The translations under genes were made by a program, and so were the position numbers. The notes beneath the pieces were generated by a model that was not told where the DNA came from, searched no databases, and saw nothing but the letters and a program-made list of their open reading frames with translations. This document shows, one piece after another, positions 23,245 through 36,107 of a stretch of 64,000 nucleotides of DNA. The stretch is from Salticus scenicus (lineage: Eukaryota > Arthropoda > Arachnida > Araneae > Salticidae): positions 246,353,082 through 246,417,081 of the forward strand of contig OZ005660.1 of assembly GCA_963930645.1 (NCBI GenBank). The letters run 5' to 3'. The number at the start of each line of letters is the position of its first letter. Position 1 is the stretch's first letter.

Positions 23245-24060
23245 TGCGTATACCTTCTGTATATATAAGAAGAAAGCATAAGATTTGAAAAAACTTTTGG
23301 TTTTCGGTTTTCGATGAATTTACAGACTGAGATTTCCTTGCATTTGAATTAACTGAAATTGACTACTTATTTTTAAAAAGTGGAGCTATTACTATCTTCT
23401 GCATCTATCAAAGAAAAAATTGAGATTTTCTGTTTTCGCTGAATTTACGTGTTTTGAGATTTCCCTGCGTTTCAATTAACTGAAATTGACTACTTATTTT
23501 GAAAAAAGGGGATTTATTACTAGCTTCTACATGTATATGAAGAAAGTAGAAGATACAGAAAAATTTCGATTTCCGGTTTTCAATGAATTTACACGTTTTG
23601 AGAATTCCTGTCATTTTTATTAACTGAAACTGACTACTTATTTTTTAAAAAGTTGGTTTATTGTTCTATCCTCTGCATATATAAGAAAAAAGCATAAGAT
23701 TCAGAAAATTTTTAAATTTTCGGTTTTCGATGAATTTACACTTTTGAGATTTCCTTGCATTTTTATTAACTGAAACTGACAACTTATTTTTAAAAAAGTG
23801 GATTTATTATTCTATCCTCTGCATATATAAGAAAAAAGCATAAGATTCAGAAAAATTTTAAATTTTCGGTTTTCGATCAATTTACACGTTTTGAGATTTC
23901 CTTGCATTTTTATTAACTGAAATTGAGTACTTATTTTTTAAAAAGGGGATTTATTATTCTGTCTTCTGCATATATATAAAAAGAAAGTACGTATAAGATG
24001 CTGAAAAAGTTTAGATTTTCGGTTTTCGATGAAGTTACACGTTTTGAGATTTCCTAAACA
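23245..24060 (-). repeat. Tandem array, ~125-150-bp units related to repeat C ends
   Basis: About six units each contain 'tatataagaa(g/a)aaag', 'ttcggttttcgatgaattt', 'acacgttttgagatttcctt' and 'aactgaaa(t/c)tgactactta'. The phrase 'gaatttacacgttttgag' also occurs in the terminal segment of repeat C read on the minus strand, so the array appears to be an amplified form of that terminus. Confidence 0.8.
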
Positions 24061-24909
24061 TAATTCGATCTTGTTTAGAAAATACCTGTCTTTTTGCGTT
24101 CGAACACTGTACTTTATGAACCATTGAACTCAATTTAAACCGAACTTGATATTTGGTTGGACCTTGGTTTGAGTTAGTGCCGATCAGCTTTTGGGTTATA
24201 TCACCGAACATTGCGATTACCTCTCATTTCAGAAAAAGCTCAGCATTTACAGCTACAGCATACCAAACTTAGTAAAATATATTAAATAAAACATTGCTGA
24301 TTCACTTTGAATATACACTAACCAATTGCCTCACTTTTCTGGACTCGAGGTACATGTCATCAGGTCAAAACTGGATATCAAAACTAAATTTTTGGCTGAA
24401 TACAATATTTCTGATTGTAGATATATATTTATAGATTTTCTGAGATATATTAGATGATATAACAATTAATATATATGATTTTTTTTCGATATAACTATAA
24501 TAGCAGGCTTCGGTAATAGCTAGCTATATTTAAATGAATTTATTTATTTTTTAATGAATCACAATTTTTTTTTTTTTTTAATATATGTATATATATCACT
24601 TTATAAATAAAAACTAAAAAGAAAATTCCATTGAAATCACCCTGAACCTCGTTTCGGGTAACCTCTACCAACGGCATCGTTACTCCCCCCCCCCCTCCCT
24701 TCGCGTTGTATCGGATCCAGATTTCCACTGCGCATGCAGAATCGTCTTTTCTGGACACTTCAATTTGGATATTTATCGGTTTACAATTTGATCTGCTATT
24801 ACAATTTAAAAATGGCTTTATCTCAGCATCCATTGAACATTTTAGTTATGGCACCAAGTAATTTATAGCACTCGCACTGTCTACTATATTACCATATGAT
24901 TAATAATAT
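24061..24909. other. No gene seen
   Basis: It includes a weak match to repeat F/C terminal text at 24320-24420 and a T-run near 24566. The minus-strand frame at 24540-24833 is not recognisable. Confidence 0.45.
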
Positions 24910-25877
24910 AACTAGTATGTTGTGGCCACCACAAGACTTTCTTCTATATTTTCCTATACAAATTCACTGACTAAAAATGATTTATTAAAATTATTATTTA
25001 AAAAAAATTATCTTCCATGATAATGCAGACGATTTCTATATCAGAAAAGTAGTATAACAGTAAATATCCAAAAAAAAAAAAGTCTATTTTATTCTCAATA
25101 ATAATAATAATAATAATTACGATTTTTTTTTCAAAGTTTTTTTTATTTAAAAGTAAAAAAAAAAAAAAAAAAAAAAATCGATAACTTTGTTTTACATTAT
25201 CACAGATCTATAGTTCAACTATTCGTTTTAAAGGTATTGACGAGACCTTCCGAAAGATACCCATCTTGAAAATTTACTCCGCCCGGGGGAGGGCGACGCC
25301 CCCACATGCACAATTTTTTTCCCCTAGTTAACAACTACTTTTATCAATAATTCATATTAATTTTACAATCAAAAGTTAAAAATTACTCTCATTATGTACA
25401 TTTATACGAAATTTTGTCCTATACTGCCATGTTAAAAATTTAGAAAAAATGCTATCACAGCGCCACCTATTGGGCGATTGATCCCTAAATCTAATCAGCA
25501 CCAGTTTATGTCAGAGTCCAACTAAATACCAAGATTGGTTAAATTTCGTTCATTGGTTCGTGAGATACAGCCTCCAAAAATTTGTGATACACACACACAC
25601 AGACATTTTCTAAAAACTATCAAATCATGTTCAGCACATCCCAAAACGAGTAAATCCATCGAAAACCGGAGTTCGAAAATTTTCACGAATCCAATACTTT
25701 CTCTATATTACATATAGAAGAAAGTCCCCCCCCCCCCCCGGGAGGGATAAATTTTCAAGATGGGTATCTTTCGAAAGGTCTCGTCAATACCTTTAAAACG
25801 AATGGTTGAATTGTAGATCTATGATAATTCAAAACAAAGTTATCGATTTTTTTTTGTTGTTGTTGTTACTTTTAACG

Positions 25878-25909
<32 letters not shown>

Positions 25910-26129
25910 TTTGAAAAAAAAAAAAAAATATCGTAATTTTTATTTATTTATTTATTTATTTATTTTATTTATTGAGAATTAAATGGAACTACTTCTCTAA
26001 TATGGAAATCGTCTGCATTATCATGGAAGAAAATTTTTTTAATAATAATTTTAATAAATTATTTTTACTGAGGGAATTTGTATAGGAAAATATAGAAGAA
26101 AGTCATGTGGTGGCCACAACATACTAGTT
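24910..26129. mobile_element. Repeat C element with ~380-bp inverted arms
   Basis: Both ends carry AACTAGTATGTTGTGG inward. The left arm (24910 to about 25285) and right arm (about 25735-26129) are reverse complements throughout, including 'ttccatgataatgcagacg', 'cgataactttgtttt' and 'cgagaccttycgaaagatac', with differences mainly in A/T-run and (AAT)n/(AAAT)n lengths. The 450-bp centre is a repeat C body ending in the palindrome at 25697-25725. The element is 1,220 bp and has no transposase frame. Flanks are both AT-rich, and a TA duplication is possible but not distinctive. Confidence 0.85.
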
Positions 26130-26574
26130 TAGTTAAATTAATAATATCAGACTTCAAGTATAATTATAAAGTATATTTTCTTTGAAAAAATTTCACTGTT
26201 ACGTAATTCGCCGGTATAACTAAAGAAAGCCTGAACCGGGCTGAAAATAGTATAAAGTACTTGATCGGATCGAGCTACTCTATTAAAATACATATAAATA
26301 GATTAGAATAAATGAGCAAAGTTATTTGATGTCATGTGAAAATGGAAAATAAAAAAAAAGAAAAAAGAAAAAAAGAAACACAAAAATAAAAAAAAGAAAG
26401 AAAGAATCAAAACAAAACAAAGCTTCGATGAAACCGCAATAAGGACGTGGCTGATTTTTGATTTATTCTTCCAAAAAGTCAATGATTCGTCAGTGAATCT
26501 GTCAATCTTCTCCACCTCCTGTCAAAACCACGTGGGACACTTTTTATCTGTTTTCAGCCGGCATCGGAATTTTT
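26130..26574. other. No gene seen
   Basis: A purine-rich A/G tract lies at 26349-26407. The frame read through it on the minus strand is low complexity. Confidence 0.5.
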
Positions 26575-27640
26575 TTTAAGTGAAGAGGGCCCAGGAGGAA
26601 ATTTGAGGGGATTTGTGCCCAGAAAACAAAAGAAAATCCATAAAAACAATCTGTTTCTGTTTCTTTTATTTTTTTTTTATTTTTCGCAATATTTGTTTTA
26701 TTTTTTACATATTCCAGCTTCCAGTTTCTCATTTTCTTACCAAAACACCCCAAATAATAAAAATTATGCAGTGAAATTTTTTCAAAATGTTGGTGAGTGG
26801 AGTAAAATCTCAAAGCCTTCGCAAGAAAAATTGACTGATTCCCTCTTCGACGTGATGTTTGCTGTCAGTAATTCCCACCTTAAATGTTTTGGGCAGTAAA
26901 ACATGAACAGTAAAATATCCTCCTTTGACACGTGGTAAAGATTACCACGCAAAATCACCACCGTCAAGAACACCGAAGTTCACTCTCTTATCGCAAAACT
27001 TGTACTAAAGGTAGACAATGACTAACGACTACAAGAAAAATAACCTTTAACATGTGTCAAAGCAAGAGATTTTACTGTTCATGATTTACTGCCCAAAACA
27101 TTTAACGTGGGAGTTATTGAAAGCAAACGTCGTACAGTGAATCAGTCAAACTTTCTTGCGGGGGCTTTGAAACTTTACTCCACTCACCAACATTTTGAAA
27201 AAAAATTTCATTGTATAATTTTTATTATTTTGGGTGTTTTGGTAAGAAAATGGCAAACGGGAAGCTGGAATATGTAAAAAAATAAGAGAAATATTGCGAA
27301 AAAGAAATAGAAACCGATTGTTTTTAGTGATTTTCTTTTGTTTTCTGAGCACAAAGCCCCTCAAATTTCCTCCTTACTACAAATGTTCGTGTTTTAGAAC
27401 TTTCTACCTCTGTAGCTCTTTAGGTCAGAAGACATTTAACGTTTAAAATAATCATCGGTCCTCTCCAAATCAAACTGATGGATATAAAATTACCAAACAA
27501 TGATAAAAATGAGGGAGGGGGGTGTATCTAGAAAATGGTGGGTGATTGGGCAAAATGGTGGTCATATTCGGATTCAGAAGGTTATTTTGCATAAGAATAC
27601 GCTGAAATGGTGTCAGAGGCAATTTTCATGCCGATCAGCG
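26575..27640 (+). repeat. Dispersed repeat G, copy split by an insertion
   Basis: 26575-26592 ('aagtgaagagggccc') and 27374-27640 (from 'ttactacaaatg' onward) together match the continuous copy at 8140-8400 in inverse orientation. The intervening 781 bp is listed separately. Confidence 0.85.
26593..27373. mobile_element. 781-bp inverted-repeat insertion with ~345-bp arms
   Basis: Left arm 26593 to about 26940 and right arm about 27040-27373 are reverse complements with moderate divergence. Termini are GGAGGAAATTTGAGGGG facing inward. Arms include 'ccagcttcc', 'accaaaacacccca' and 'ttggtgagtggagtaaa'. About 100 bp of unpaired sequence lies between them. Comparison with 8140-8400 shows the precise empty site (gggccc|ttacta) and no duplication longer than perhaps 2 bp. 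The plus frame at 26603-26899 and the minus frame at 27146-27364 are homologous because they lie on the two arms, which is expected of the fold and not proof of a gene. Confidence 0.85.
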
Positions 27641-27663
27641 TCATATATTTTCAAAATATCTGT

Positions 27664-27699
<36 letters not shown>

Positions 27700-30600
27700 C
27701 TGAAAGAAAAATCGGGATTAAGTTTAACATTCGAAGGCAAAGGCATCTTTATCTATCTGTAATGAATCCTTAACACCCTTTTTCGATACTTTTTTCTTTT
27801 TTATTGTTGAAATTTTTTATTTTTTCCAAAGCTTACTTTAGAGAAAAATGAATAATTATTATTAAAACAAAACAAAAAAAGAAATATTTACGGTAAACTT
27901 ATGTAAAATTTGATCAATATTCGATAATGGACATGCCCTTCAAATTTTAAGTTTATTTTTTTATTTCTTTGGAAATTATACGCAAATGAAAAATCATCGA
28001 TTAGAATTTGTTGAGGCGTCCTCATCCTCCCCCCTCGTAGTATTGTAAACTACATTCTACATCGCATGTTTTAAAGTAATGTTTTCTCTTTCCTTTAAGT
28101 ATGCGCGCCATCCTGTTTAGTTATTGAAAACAGTTTCGTTAAACAGGTTGTGAAATGATAAGAAAAATGCTAGGGGTCAGTGAGGTGAAAGTTGATCCCT
28201 CGGTTTGGTGAGTGATGAGATTCAGAGAGAAGAGAAAAATTTTATAGATAAAGATAAAACAGAGGATTCTGATTAAGAATTTTAAAAGAAGACATATGCA
28301 TATGTACGCTTGTCTGTATATTTCTTACAGAAGGGTTACTTTCATAAAACTGGACGAAATTATTATTACATAAATTAGCCGTTTCTTTCAGAATTTTTTA
28401 TTTTTTTTCAAAAGTTATCTTTATCGGCTGCTTCTTTATATTTATGTCTCTCTAACTTTTATTAGAGAGAGAGAGAGAGGGGTGGGGGGGGGGGATTGTT
28501 AACCGAAAAAAAAGAAATCACTGAAACAATGTTACGCGGAAAAGTCTCCCGGAAAAATTGTGCAATCTTCTTCATAAATGAAAAAATCGGCTTTTTAATA
28601 ACTTTCAGTTTTTAAAATTGTTTCTTCTATTTCCGTTTAGATGTAGCAAAAATATTATTACTATCACTATTATTACTATTATTTTCAGATTTTTAATACG
28701 TATGAGCGAGAAAAGATTGCCAAGCGTGCAATACCCACAATATTTTTTTAGATAACTAATTAAATTAATTAAAGTGATTTTTGCATTACTTTCAAATTCT
28801 TAATACATAACAATGAGGAAAGTTGTCTTTTATTAGGAAATACTCTATTTTTCTTTTCAATTCTGTTCTATATATATCATTCTTATTATTTTTGAAAATG
28901 TATTATAATTGTCCCCTACCACCCTCTAATATATATATATATATAATGCAATGTTTGAAAAGGTTTTCGATACATATATATTGAACAATATATCTTTGCT
29001 ATTCTTAGCTATATTGTTTTACGAAATCTTGCAGCTCTCTCTCTGCTTTAAAGAAGTACATGCTTCCTGACCCGATAATACTTCTAATTTTAAGCATTTT
29101 TTATTCCAATTAATATTCCTGTGGTCCTTTATTTATTATTTATTTATTTTTTTTTTTTACTTTTGAACTGGATTCTTAATTCCTGAATCACTTTTAAGAC
29201 TTTTAATGAGTTCCGTCATCCATTTTGTACGTCAATACGTCCTTTTACTCATGTGGGTGTAATTAATTTAAATTGGTTTTGACTCTTACTGGATCTATAT
29301 GAATTGCAACATTTCTGTGCTAGTTTTTGTACTGTGTTACAATCAGTTTTATTTTTGTTGTGTTGGTTTTAGCGTGTATCTATTAAATGCTATAATTTTA
29401 AAGTCAAAATTTATTACAATATCTATCATTTATATATATATATATATATATTTATATTAATATTATTATTATTACTTTGAGTGAAAAAAAAATTGAAACG
29501 AAAAAAAAAATATATATATTACTTTAAAATTACGTAATAAAAGTTAAGATACGTAATAGCTAGAAAAGCAATATTAAACATTATGCCTAATCTATTTTTT
29601 TTCGATCAGTTAACATATTTTGTCTTGTATCATATCAATTAATGCAGGATAAAATATGGAAAAAAAAAAAAAAAAAAACTAAAAATTACCTAAAACACAG
29701 ATAGTTTATTACTTTCATATTTTTAATACGCGATATCGAGCAAAAGTTGTCTTTTATAATAATAAATTATTTCATTGTGTAAATAAATCAAATATCTTTT
29801 TAAATTTTTGTCGTAGTGCATTTTTTAAAGCAATCTGCATTTAAAAAATAAAATGAAATAAAATGAAATAAAATAGTTATCAATATGTGCCCTTTTTCAT
29901 TACTCATCGTATTGTAGCTATGAAGATATTAGACAGTAATAAAAATTTTCATCCTGGGCTTTTTTAAAGATTTCTACATGCTTTGAGGTGGTGTGAGGAA
30001 TTTAAAAATCATAAAACTGATATGGTTTCAGTTTTTTGGCTCGTTTGTGTGCTTGTTAATTAGCATGTATACACGACATCCCAAGAACTTTTTTTCTTCT
30101 TCAAGAAATTAGAAACTTCTTATACATTCAGAAATTAAAAACAAATCCATTTTTATTATCGATTTTAATGAATTTTAATTTAAAATAAAACTTTAATTTT
30201 TATATTTGAATATATACATATATAAATAATAATCGGTTATTATACATAAAAGCTAAGCAACAGATACAATATCACTGAAACCACATAGACCAATAAGAAT
30301 GAATTTATATATATATATTATAAAAGCACCTATTAATACATACATACATATAAATAAATGTCATAAATCACCATTTTAACTCATAGAATATATGATTGAT
30401 TTAGTTCTTATAAATTGAATTTATAAGTATCAGTAATTATAAAGTAAATTTTTTCACTTAATAAGACGGAAAACTCGAATGAAATATTAACAATTGGTGT
30501 ATGGGTAGAAAATATTTCGAGAAATATTACTCCATTATTTGCTGACGTTTCGAAATTCACCATCACATTTTTTTCACAGTTTTTTTTATAGTTTTCACAT

Positions 30601-30865
30601 TCACAATTTTTTTTTATCATTATTCTTTTTTTATTTATTTATTTATTTTTACGCATATAAAATGCTGAGGTGCCATTACCTTCTTTCGAAAAATAAACGA
30701 GAACAACAGTGAAAATAAATATGCGGCGCATAGATTACAAACATTTTCAAACACTGTACATACACATCTGTAATTATTCCATCTGTACACACGCGTAGTT
30801 TACTCATCAAATTTAACGTATTTGCCTTCATGATGACACTTTATAAAACATTTAGTTTACAAATA
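27641..30865. other. No gene seen; AT-rich with homopolymer and dinucleotide runs
   Basis: Notable tracts: A-run 27674-27699, (GA)n at about 28465-28482 next to a G-run, (TA)n at 28930-28946 and 29431-29450, A-run 29658-29678. No conserved coding pattern or recognisable element is seen over 3.2 kb. Confidence 0.6.
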
Positions 30866-30867
30866 TG

Positions 30868-30981
<114 letters not shown>

Positions 30982-31088
30982 TTTTCCTTTCTTTCTTTTT
31001 TCTAATTTCTAAACGGTTTGAAATTTATATCATTTTATTTTCAAAATTGTTATAGAATTTTCAAATTAAACGATGAGAAAATACTTTC

Positions 31089-31650
31089 CGTGGATGGTCT
31101 TTCTAATGGTTCTTAGTTCCTATTCATGCAAGTTTTGGAGAAAATCACGAAAAAATCCGAATGGCTGTAACAATGACTGCTACTTGTGTTTGAACATGAC
31201 ACCTTACATTTACCAGATTTGTTAGTAGATCAACTCAGTCATTAGTGGGTCTGGTTGATAATGTAAATGAAATATGAAAGGTTAAAAAATTTGTTTTATT
31301 TGAAATTCATTCTTCGATTAAATTCGTTAGTATCAATACACCAATATATTATCAAGCACTACTAACTTTACACGATTTTGGTTGAAGTTTAAGTTTCTTA
31401 AAAGCTAATTTGTTATTTTCGATGACTTGTAATTTAGTTTCAATATTAATGCTAGGTTTCGTTTTTCGTTCTGAAAAAAAAAAAAAAAAAAAAGAAATGC
31501 ATGCGTCAATATGTAGATTAATGCCAATTCTTTGCGCAAATCTACATCTGCGTGCGACATCCTCCTTGCATATCTATTGAAATATCTTCAGGCGAACTTC
31601 CGAGAAAACCATGAAAAACTCGAATGGTTAGGCAAACATGCAGGGCCATG
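31089..31650 (-). repeat. Two diverged fragments of SINE family B
   Basis: 31089-31180 ('gtttctaatggttcttag'-like text, then 'catgcaagttttggagaaaatcacg') and 31570-31640 ('cttccgagaaaaccatgaaaaactcgaatgg') match the central domain of SINE B, read on the minus strand. No tRNA head remains in either. Confidence 0.55.
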
Positions 31651-32652
31651 CTTAGTTAGACAGATGCGAAAAGTGCGGTCACACTAGGCCAGAAAATATA
31701 AGGAGTCGCAAATATTTGTTTCTTTTCCCTGGAATACTGCATCATATTACTTTTATTTAGAAAAGAGAAAAAAAAAAAAAGAAAATTCAAAAATTAGGCT
31801 CTTTGAATAAAAAAAAAAAACCAAAAAAAAAAAAAAAAACACTACTTAGAAATGTAATCTAAAAATAATCTTTATTAACACTTTCCAACAAAGTATTTAA
31901 GATTTTGTCTCTCCGTGTGCTCCTGCTTTAATTTTCCGTTAATATTTTTGAAAATGACAGGAATAGAGCAAACGTTATCGTATGCATAAACTCACAATAG
32001 AATTTTGAATCGCTATCATCTGAGAGAGGGCATTCCTTTAAAGTATATATTGATAACTTTACACTCTGTACAACGTAAAGAAATTGTCATAAATTATTCA
32101 TATTTACAAAATACACCTACTTTTTTTCTAAGAATACGACAAAGTAAGTACTTATGATTGTTTACAGTCTCCCAAAATAAAATTCAATTACGTAATTTTC
32201 AATTACGTTATGGGATTCCATAGAAATTACTTAATGAAAAAATTCTGTAATGCTACTCTTTTATTTTTATTATTATTTGGGGGGAATGGGGGAGGAGCAT
32301 GTCATTTTAGATTATGTAGAGGGCTACATAAAAAACAGTCTACTTTATACTTTCCTTTTACAAATAAAGTTTTAAAGATAGTTTTTGTGAAACTTCTTCA
32401 CCTACAGTTGAAAAATAAAATAAGAACATAAAAATGTAATGCTGTAATAGAAATGAAGAATATAGGGGTTCGTAGTGTAATTTAGTTTTTTTTAAGGTTC
32501 ATGTGTGACAGATCTACAATGAAGTGATGATTGTTTATTGCAGTGAAAGTTTTATGGGTATATTCTAATGGAAACACTGTATATGAATGTGATAGCTGTC
32601 ATACGACACTGTTCTGTAGTGTAAAAATTATTTTTAAACTAGCCACATGTCT
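31651..32652. other. No gene seen
   Basis: AT-rich, with A-runs at 31768-31781 and 31822-31839. The frame at 32210-32431 is not recognisable. Confidence 0.5.
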
Positions 32653-32660
32653 CTCATAGA
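32653..32660. repeat. 8-bp target-site duplication, left copy (ctcataga)
   Basis: An identical octamer abuts the other end of the hAT-type element at 39466-39473. Eight bases is the length typical of hAT insertions. The octamer also occurs once by itself at about 33027, which slightly lowers its weight. Confidence 0.8.
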
Positions 32661-33345
32661 CAGGGCCGTTGACGGGGGGGGGGGGCACAGGGAACAACTG
32701 CCCAGGGGCCCGGGAGTTGGGGGGGGGGGGGTACAAACAGAACAGAAGTGACAAAAATCTAAATTTTAAAATATGAAGTTTCACTTTTTTTTCTTCTTAA
32801 AAAGTATGTACTTTCCACAATTCTAAAAACATGGAAAAAGGAACAAGAAATTTATATAAGAACCGCTTAGCAGTCGTAAATACTAGCGGCGATAATGAGC
32901 CCGCGTTGCGGCGAGACTTAGGTCCTAAAAGGGATAGGGGAGCGATATTATTTTTACCTATGTTTTTACCTGGGGGGGGGGGGGGCTAAGTACTGCCTCT
33001 GGAAGTAGATGCAGGAAGGGTATTACTCATAGACAAATAAGATGTGGAATAATAAGGACGCCTCATTTCCTTTTCTTTAATCGTTTCTTTAACGCATTTC
33101 ACATTTGGGAAACCATTAGTATCAACTACTCAGAATTGAGTGGGTAAACTGTTGCTAGGAAAATTTCGCAATCAGTCAAAAAAATAAAATAAAATAAAAT
33201 AAATAAAACGAAGGAACAAGACCAAAGAATTCCGAGTAGAATAGGAAAAATATTTCGTATGTGCAGAACTTCCTTCGAAAGTTTCTAGTCAACTCGTTAC
33301 ACTGCACGTATCCAACCTGATATATTCAAAGAAATTTCTAATTGG

Positions 33346-33580
33346 AAGGACGTTTTTGGTGTTTGGGAATAAGGCCGATTGGCTGTACTAGGGTCCAAGG
33401 CCGGAAAGGGAATGCCTTATGTGGAGGTTTTTCTAAGGAGTCGTAGCCCGTATTTACACAAGTTTCGTAGAAAACCACGAAAGACTCCGAACGGATAGAT
33501 CGACGAGTGCGACCTAGGATCGAACCCGGCACCTCATGTCTACCAGCTATGAGCGCAGAACCGCTCAGCCGCTGGTGGGC
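33346..33580 (-). mobile_element. SINE family B, full length, with target-site duplication
   Basis: On the minus strand it starts with a tRNA-like head (box A within 'agcggctgagcggttctgcg', box B GGTTCGATCC at about 33522), then a central domain with 'gtggttttctacgaaactt'-type text, and ends with 'ccaaacacc'. Flanks 33336-33345 and 33581-33590 are both ttctaattgg, a 10-bp target duplication. The 109-residue frame here is a shadow of the SINE. Confidence 0.88.
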
Positions 33581-33780
33581 TTCTAATTGGGATGAGAGCG
33601 ACCAAATAAATGCACAAGAACTATAACTGGCCGGATATTGATAAAAAGTTACATAGATGCAATGCAAGATAAAGATTTACTAAAAATGCAAAATTGTTGA
33701 GAAAGTATGAAGTAAAAATCACAAGTAAAAAATAATAATAAAACACTGAATTTCATTTATAAAATTTTAGAGGAAAATTT

Positions 33781-34064
33781 AAAGCATCGTGAAATATACA
33801 GTGACCATTTTTTTCTTTTTACGCGTACGCAAGATGAGAAGACATTAATAATAATAATAATAATAGAAATTCACTAGGGTTTAATTAAAAATATGCCTAA
33901 AATTTATAGAAAATAGGATTTTATTTTTAGACAAAACTTAACTTGAAATTTTTTATTTAATTGAGAAATGAAGTTATCTAAATATATAATCTGGAGCAAT
34001 AGGGGAAAATATTGCACAGGATGGGAGGATTTTTCATTTAATCTAATGCAACAAAAGTTTTCTG

Positions 34065-34096
<32 letters not shown>

Positions 34097-34278
34097 TATA
34101 TATATATATATATCTGTAATATGTATTTGAAAAAAAAAAAGTTTCAATTATAAAATATACTTTGAATATCCCTCCTCTCAGATTTTTTTTTTTTTCTCCG
34201 CTATATTCGAATGTCGATATATGATTGTATAAAATATATTTTTCTAACAAATCAAAAATCTTATAAAACCAAAACGAA

Positions 34279-34312
<34 letters not shown>

Positions 34313-34814
34313 TTTAAATATTAATCAATCGTAATAAAAAAAGCTAAGTATTAACAAATATTAACATATCTTAAAAAATCGCAGAAAAAACTAGAATTTC
34401 TATATAGTTCAGCAACTTTTTTTTTTTCTCTATATATTAGTTTAATAACAAATATTCTAATTTGTAGAGTAGCCTGAAAGATACACCCGTAACAATATGG
34501 TATTGCCGTGTTTGAAAAATGAATATACCTTCATTTAATTCTTTCAATCAGATTTTTAAAAAAAAGTCAAAACGTACATGTTTATAATTATTCATACTTC
34601 TAAATAGTGTTTCATTATCTAGTTCTAGTATTGATTTTTTGCAAGCACAAGGAATTAAATATATGTTTAGTTTAACAATAGTGATTCTCTGAGTTGTGTA
34701 GAAAATAATAATCAAAAATTTTGTTTAGTTTCCATAAATTTTTATGTATCTATACTTTGAAATCAAAAGTAAATCATATGTAACTTGCACAATAAATTAG
34801 TAAAAAAAATATAT
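33781..34814. other. Interior of hAT-type element, no gene
   Basis: A/T-runs at 34064-34094 and 34280-34309, with the segment 34340-34800 homologous to 46580-46920. The frames at 33968-34250 cross homopolymers and are not real. Confidence 0.6.
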
Positions 34815-34940
34815 ATGGCTCCTGTCAGTAGCTGAGATGTTCTCCTCTAGAAGCTGGTAGATAGGATATGTCGGGTTCAAACCTAGATCAGGTTCATCGG
34901 CCTAGACGTTTAGGTTTTCCTGTTTTTTTTTTTTTTTTTT
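34815..34940 (+). mobile_element. SINE family B, 5' part, diverged
   Basis: It is a tRNA-like head with 'agaagctggtagatagga' and box B GGGTTCAAACC at about 34873, then 'catcggcctagacgttt', matching the start of SINE B on the plus strand. It breaks off in a T-run at 34924-34942. Confidence 0.65.
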
Positions 34941-35635
34941 TTCATTTCTTTAACCTCTTAAATTTCAGAAAATGATCTAATTAAAATATTGTTGATATAG
35001 TATATTTTAAATTAGTCTTCAATGCTTTCCATTTTTTTCTTATTTCAAGAAGCAAAAGTTTTAATTAAAGAAAGTTTTATTTACTGTGTTGTATCTATTT
35101 AAAATTTCAATCAATTCATTCCTAAAATCAAATAAATCAAATACAATGACTGAAGGTTCATGTCAGTAATTCATTATTCTAACTCCGGAGCAGAAACGGG
35201 AGTACAATCAATAAACTATTATCTTTCATGCAGATCAAAAGGTGTTGTGGGTTGTGTAGTATTTCTGCTAAAAATGTTTGGTCAAGTGAAAGGATGAAAC
35301 ACACCGAAACTTGAAAGAGTAATCGCTGCTCATCGTTAGCCACCATAGTCAGTATTCATCTAAAAAAGAAACAGATGGGGGGGGGGTCTGCATCTCATTT
35401 GGTGCTTTGCTTATCTCGCAAGCAGTGAGCCCAATCTAATCTGTGCAATGTCCATTGGCCGCTGTCCATGGGGATGAGAGTAAAATATATGTAATTACCA
35501 AAATTCTCATTTAGGAACATGGTTAACAAACGCAAACGCTAAACATTACTTTTTACATTCAGATTGTATATTTTGATAAATGAAAAGAAGAAAATTATCA
35601 ATGATTTTGCAATAAAAAAAGCAAGAAAGATCCAT

Positions 35636-35670
<35 letters not shown>

Positions 35671-36107
35671 ACTATAACTTTTTTTTTTTTTTTTCTTATA
35701 TATATGTGTGTGTGCATACAATATTTTTGAAACTTTCGGTATACATGTGTATTCAGAAGATACACTAAGCGACAAAAAAAAAAAAAAAAAAAAAAAAAAA
35801 AGCCGTACTGCAGAAAAAATGAAGTATACCTTTTTGATTTGCAATAACTTTAAAATAAAAGGTTGAAACAAATAAAACTATAATATCAAAGGTACGAAAT
35901 TATAGCTGTCTACATTTTTGATTTAATAATTCGCTTTATTACACTCTACGAAATACTTTTTAAAAATCTGCATAAAATTTTCTTTTTGAACATAATGCAA
36001 TAACCATACACTTTGTATTCTATTATTATTTATTATATGAAATAAACAAGTTATATTTTAATATATGAAATAAAATAATTTATTTGTTAGATCTAAGCAA
36101 TTTTTTG

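Noticed and set aside
26603..27364. Two homologous frames, one per strand, as a duplicated gene
   Set aside because: They lie on opposite arms of an inverted repeat; arm identity explains the similarity, and the translations are phenylalanine- and lysine-rich.
33338..33667. 109-codon minus-strand frame as a gene
   Set aside because: Its middle is SINE B with a clear target duplication.
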